A DNA stretch of 64,000 nucleotides, taken from assembly GCF_014930455.1 (NCBI RefSeq), contig NZ_JAAIYO010000015.1, forward strand, positions 1 to 64,000, read 5' to 3'. This document shows, in pieces, positions 62,229-64,000 of this stretch. The translations under genes were made by a program, and so were the position numbers. Source of the stretch: Corallococcus soli (lineage in GTDB: Bacteria > Myxococcota > Myxococcia > Myxococcales > Myxococcaceae). The notes beneath the pieces were generated by a model. It saw only the letters and a list, made by a program, of their open reading frames with translations, was not told the DNA's origin and ran no database searches. Every line of letters begins with the position of its first letter. Position 1 is the stretch's first letter.

Positions 62229-62245
62229 TACATCTGGATTGTCAA
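62217..62245 (-). promoter_or_regulatory. Candidate promoter for the rpsP operon
   Basis: Reading leftward: TTGACA (62245-62240, perfect), 17 bases, CTAAGA (62222-62217), 52 bases before rpsP. The spacing is ideal. Confidence 0.65.
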
Positions 62246-62264
62246 GGAAGCTCGGGTGCTTATG

Positions 62265-63395
62265 TCACGTCGGGGCTTCCGCGGCCGCTTCGCCCCGGTT
62301 GGCGAGCTGCCCACAGGCGCCGGCGATGTCCCGGCCCCGGTTCCTGCGGATGTACGCCGCGACGTGGGCTTCGGAGAGGATGGCGCGGAACTCCTCCGCC
62401 CGCTCCTCGCCCGTGCTCTGGAACCCCAGGCCGGGGTTCTCGTTGTAGGGGATCAGATTCACCTTCGCCGGGATGTCCCGCAGCAGCTCCCTCAGCCGGT
62501 GCGCGTCCTCGTCGGTGTCGTTGAAGCCCTTGAGCAGCACGTACTCGAAGGTGATGCGCCGGCCCTGGCGCAGCGGGAACTTGCGGCACGCGTCCAGCAG
62601 CGCCGCGATGTTCCACTTGCGGTTCACCGGCATCGTCTTGCTGCGCTGCTCGTCCGTGCTGGCGTTGAGCGAGATGGCCAGCTTGACGTCCGTCTCCTGA
62701 CCGAAGCGCTCGATCATGGGCACCAGGCCCACCGTGGAGACGGTGATGTGTCGGTGGCTGAAGTTGGGGCCGTCCTGGGACTGGAGGATGGCGAGCGCCG
62801 TCTTGAGGTTCTCGAAGTTGTGCAGCGGCTCGCCCATGCCCATGAACACCAGGTTCGTGAGCGGACGGAGCGTCTCCAGGGACTCGTTGCGCCGCACCTC
62901 GCGGTTCACCGCGTGCACCTGGGCGACGATCTCCCCGGGCGTCAGGTTGCGCTTGAGGCCCAGCGTGCCCGTCATGCAGAAGGTGCACGCCATGGCGCAG
63001 CCCACCTGGGTGGACACGCAGAGCGTCTTGCGGTCCTCCGACGGCATGTAGACGGACTCGATGAAGCGCCCGTCGCGCGTCTTGAAGCGGTACTTGATGG
63101 TGCCGTCGACGCTGCGCTGCTCCAGGTCCTTCACCAGCGGGACGATCTCCGCCTGGACCTTGAGCTTCTCGCGCAGGCCCTTGGACAGGTCCGTCATCTC
63201 ATCGAACGTCGTGGCCCCCCGCTGGTGCAGCCAGCGGTAGAGCTGCGCGGCGCGGAACGGGCGCTCGCCCAGCTGCTCGCCCAGGAACAGGGCGAGCTTC
63301 TCCTTGGAGAGACTGGCCACGTCGACCAGCTTCGCCGGCGTGGGCGCGGGCAGGGGCTCGGTGACGGGTAGGACGGTGGCGGTGGACTCGGACAT
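62265..63395 (-). CDS. rlmN: Dual-specificity 23S rRNA/tRNA adenine C2-methyltransferase
   Basis: A 376-residue radical-SAM enzyme that methylates A2503 of 23S rRNA and A37 of some tRNAs. The cluster motif is CAMACTFC (CxxxCxxC). VFMGMGEPLHN, ITVSTVGLVP and AISLNASTDEQRS are the family motifs, and the late GGACGQL-type segment (DIAGACGQLAN) supplies the second reactive Cys. The ~25-residue Pro/Thr-rich N-terminus is longer than in E. coli. Confidence 0.96.
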   Translation of the reverse strand: MSESTATVLPVTEPLPAPTPAKLVDVASLSKEKLALFLGEQLGERPFRAAQLYRWLHQRGATTFDEMTDLSKGLREKLKVQAEIVPLVKDLEQRSVDGTIKYRFKTRDGRFIESVYMPSEDRKTLCVSTQVGCAMACTFCMTGTLGLKRNLTPGEIVAQVHAVNREVRRNESLETLRPLTNLVFMGMGEPLHNFENLKTALAILQSQDGPNFSHRHITVSTVGLVPMIERFGQETDVKLAISLNASTDEQRSKTMPVNRKWNIAALLDACRKFPLRQGRRITFEYVLLKGFNDTDEDAHRLRELLRDIPAKVNLIPYNENPGLGFQSTGEERAEEFRAILSEAHVAAYIRRNRGRDIAGACGQLANRGEAAAEAPT

Positions 63396-63483
63396 CGTTC
63401 AGTCTGGCCTAACGGAAGGCAACGGGCCGTGCTTCCCACAAGAAGGCACGGCAAGTCAAAGGAGGGCACGCCCCCTGCCCTGC

Positions 63484-64000
63484 CTACCCCTTGGAGTCGT
63501 GGTGCTCGGCGGCGCCACGCTTCCAGTAGCCCGTCACGCGCATCCAGTCCTTGTTGAGACCGCGCTCGGCCACCAGGTGTTCCCGGATGGGCTTGAGCGA
63601 CGTCGCCTCGCCCGCCACGAACACGAACCCCTCCCCGGGAGGCTGGGTCCAGGCCCGCAGCGCATCCTCCAGCAGCCGCGTCGTGCCCGCCTCCGCGCCT
63701 CCCCGGTGCAGCCAGGTGAGCTGCACGTCCGCGCGGCTGTCGATGCGCTGCTCCTCGGAGGCGTCCGCCACCTCGATGAAGGCGAACGCGCGAGCGCCCG
63801 CCGGCAGCTCCTCCAGCCGCCGGGCGATGGCCGGCAGGGCGCTCTGGTCGCCCGCGAGCAGGTACCAGTCGAAGTCGTCCGCCACGTCGTGGGTGCTCCG
63901 CGGCCCGCCAATGCCCAGGAAGTCGCCGGGCTTCGTGTGGGCGGCCCACTGGCACGCCGGGCCTTCGCCGTGCAGCACGAAGTCCAGGTCCAGCTCCCCC
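63484..64000 (-). CDS. Siderophore-interacting protein (SIP/ViuB-type ferric reductase), 5' partial
   Basis: The gene enters from the right edge; about 170 residues are visible. They cover the end of the FAD-binding barrel (GPACQWAAHTKPGDFLGIGGPRST) and the complete NAD(P)H-binding half: WYLLAGDQSALPAIARRLE, AFIEVADASEEQ, TWLHRGG and FVFVAGEATSLKPIREHLV, ending in TGYWKRGAAEHH. This matches flavin-dependent ferri-siderophore reductases. Together with the encapsulin locus it is the second iron-related item here, but the two are 10 kb apart with no visible link. Confidence 0.9.
   Translation of the reverse strand, partial: GELDLDFVLHGEGPACQWAAHTKPGDFLGIGGPRSTHDVADDFDWYLLAGDQSALPAIARRLEELPAGARAFAFIEVADASEEQRIDSRADVQLTWLHRGGAEAGTTRLLEDALRAWTQPPGEGFVFVAGEATSLKPIREHLVAERGLNKDWMRVTGYWKRGAAEHHDSKG

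Overview
The window is high-GC DNA (roughly 70% by eye, with strong G/C at third codon positions) from a myxobacterium, most likely Myxococcaceae of the Myxococcus/Corallococcus type. The encapsulin shell gene, its LTVG-tagged cargo gene, the many lipoproteins with Asp/Gly/Thr-rich linkers, the NtrC-type regulator and the secreted-hydrolase content all fit. Housekeeping blocks alternate with accessory genes. No insertion sequence, prophage, integrase or CRISPR array was recognised, and no gene-free stretch exceeds 300 bases.

Layout. 1-5.5 kb: the 3' end of a non-ribosomal peptide synthetase (A-T-TE), a penicillin-acylase-type Ntn hydrolase and a polysaccharide deacetylase. 5.5-12.9 kb (minus strand): tRNA-Pro, ihfA, pheT, pheS, rplT, rpmI, thrS and tRNA-Val. 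infC, usually found between thrS and rpmI, is absent from this spot. 12.9-19 kb: type-5 uracil-DNA glycosylase, a PerM-type permease, small envelope lipoproteins, a PilZ protein and a periplasmic FKBP isomerase. 18.9-23.7 kb: two large zinc metallopeptidase lipoproteins flank a tandem pair of cold-shock genes. 23.7-32.9 kb: UvsE-like and DHH-type genes, then secreted or membrane proteins (DUF3105, a linker-plus-CBM protein, a membrane acyltransferase, a VWA lipoprotein and a bacterial expansin).

32.9-41.6 kb holds the most interesting locus: a three-gene minus-strand operon. It encodes a DUF1449/NfeD-like membrane protein with five 11-residue repeats, a flotillin/YqiK-type SPFH protein, and an 1846-residue AAA+ ATPase. 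I read it as a membrane-microdomain machine of unknown function. 41.8-46.6 kb: topoisomerase IB, a 2OG-Fe(II)-oxygenase-like protein, a patatin-like lipase and an alpha/beta hydrolase with a TetR-like operator. 46.7-51.1 kb: two initiator tRNA genes, an S1-domain protein with an RGG-rich disordered N-terminus, and murJ.

51.1-56.5 kb (plus strand): the iron-storage encapsulin locus (encB cargo, encA shell), followed closely by a sigma-54 response regulator, an M23 peptidase and an outer-membrane beta-barrel protein. 56.5-63.4 kb (minus strand): rsmI, yraN, a YhaN/SMC-like protein with an apparently lost Walker A, then the classical rpsP-khpA-rimM-trmD-rplS block and rlmN. The window ends inside a siderophore-interacting flavoprotein gene.
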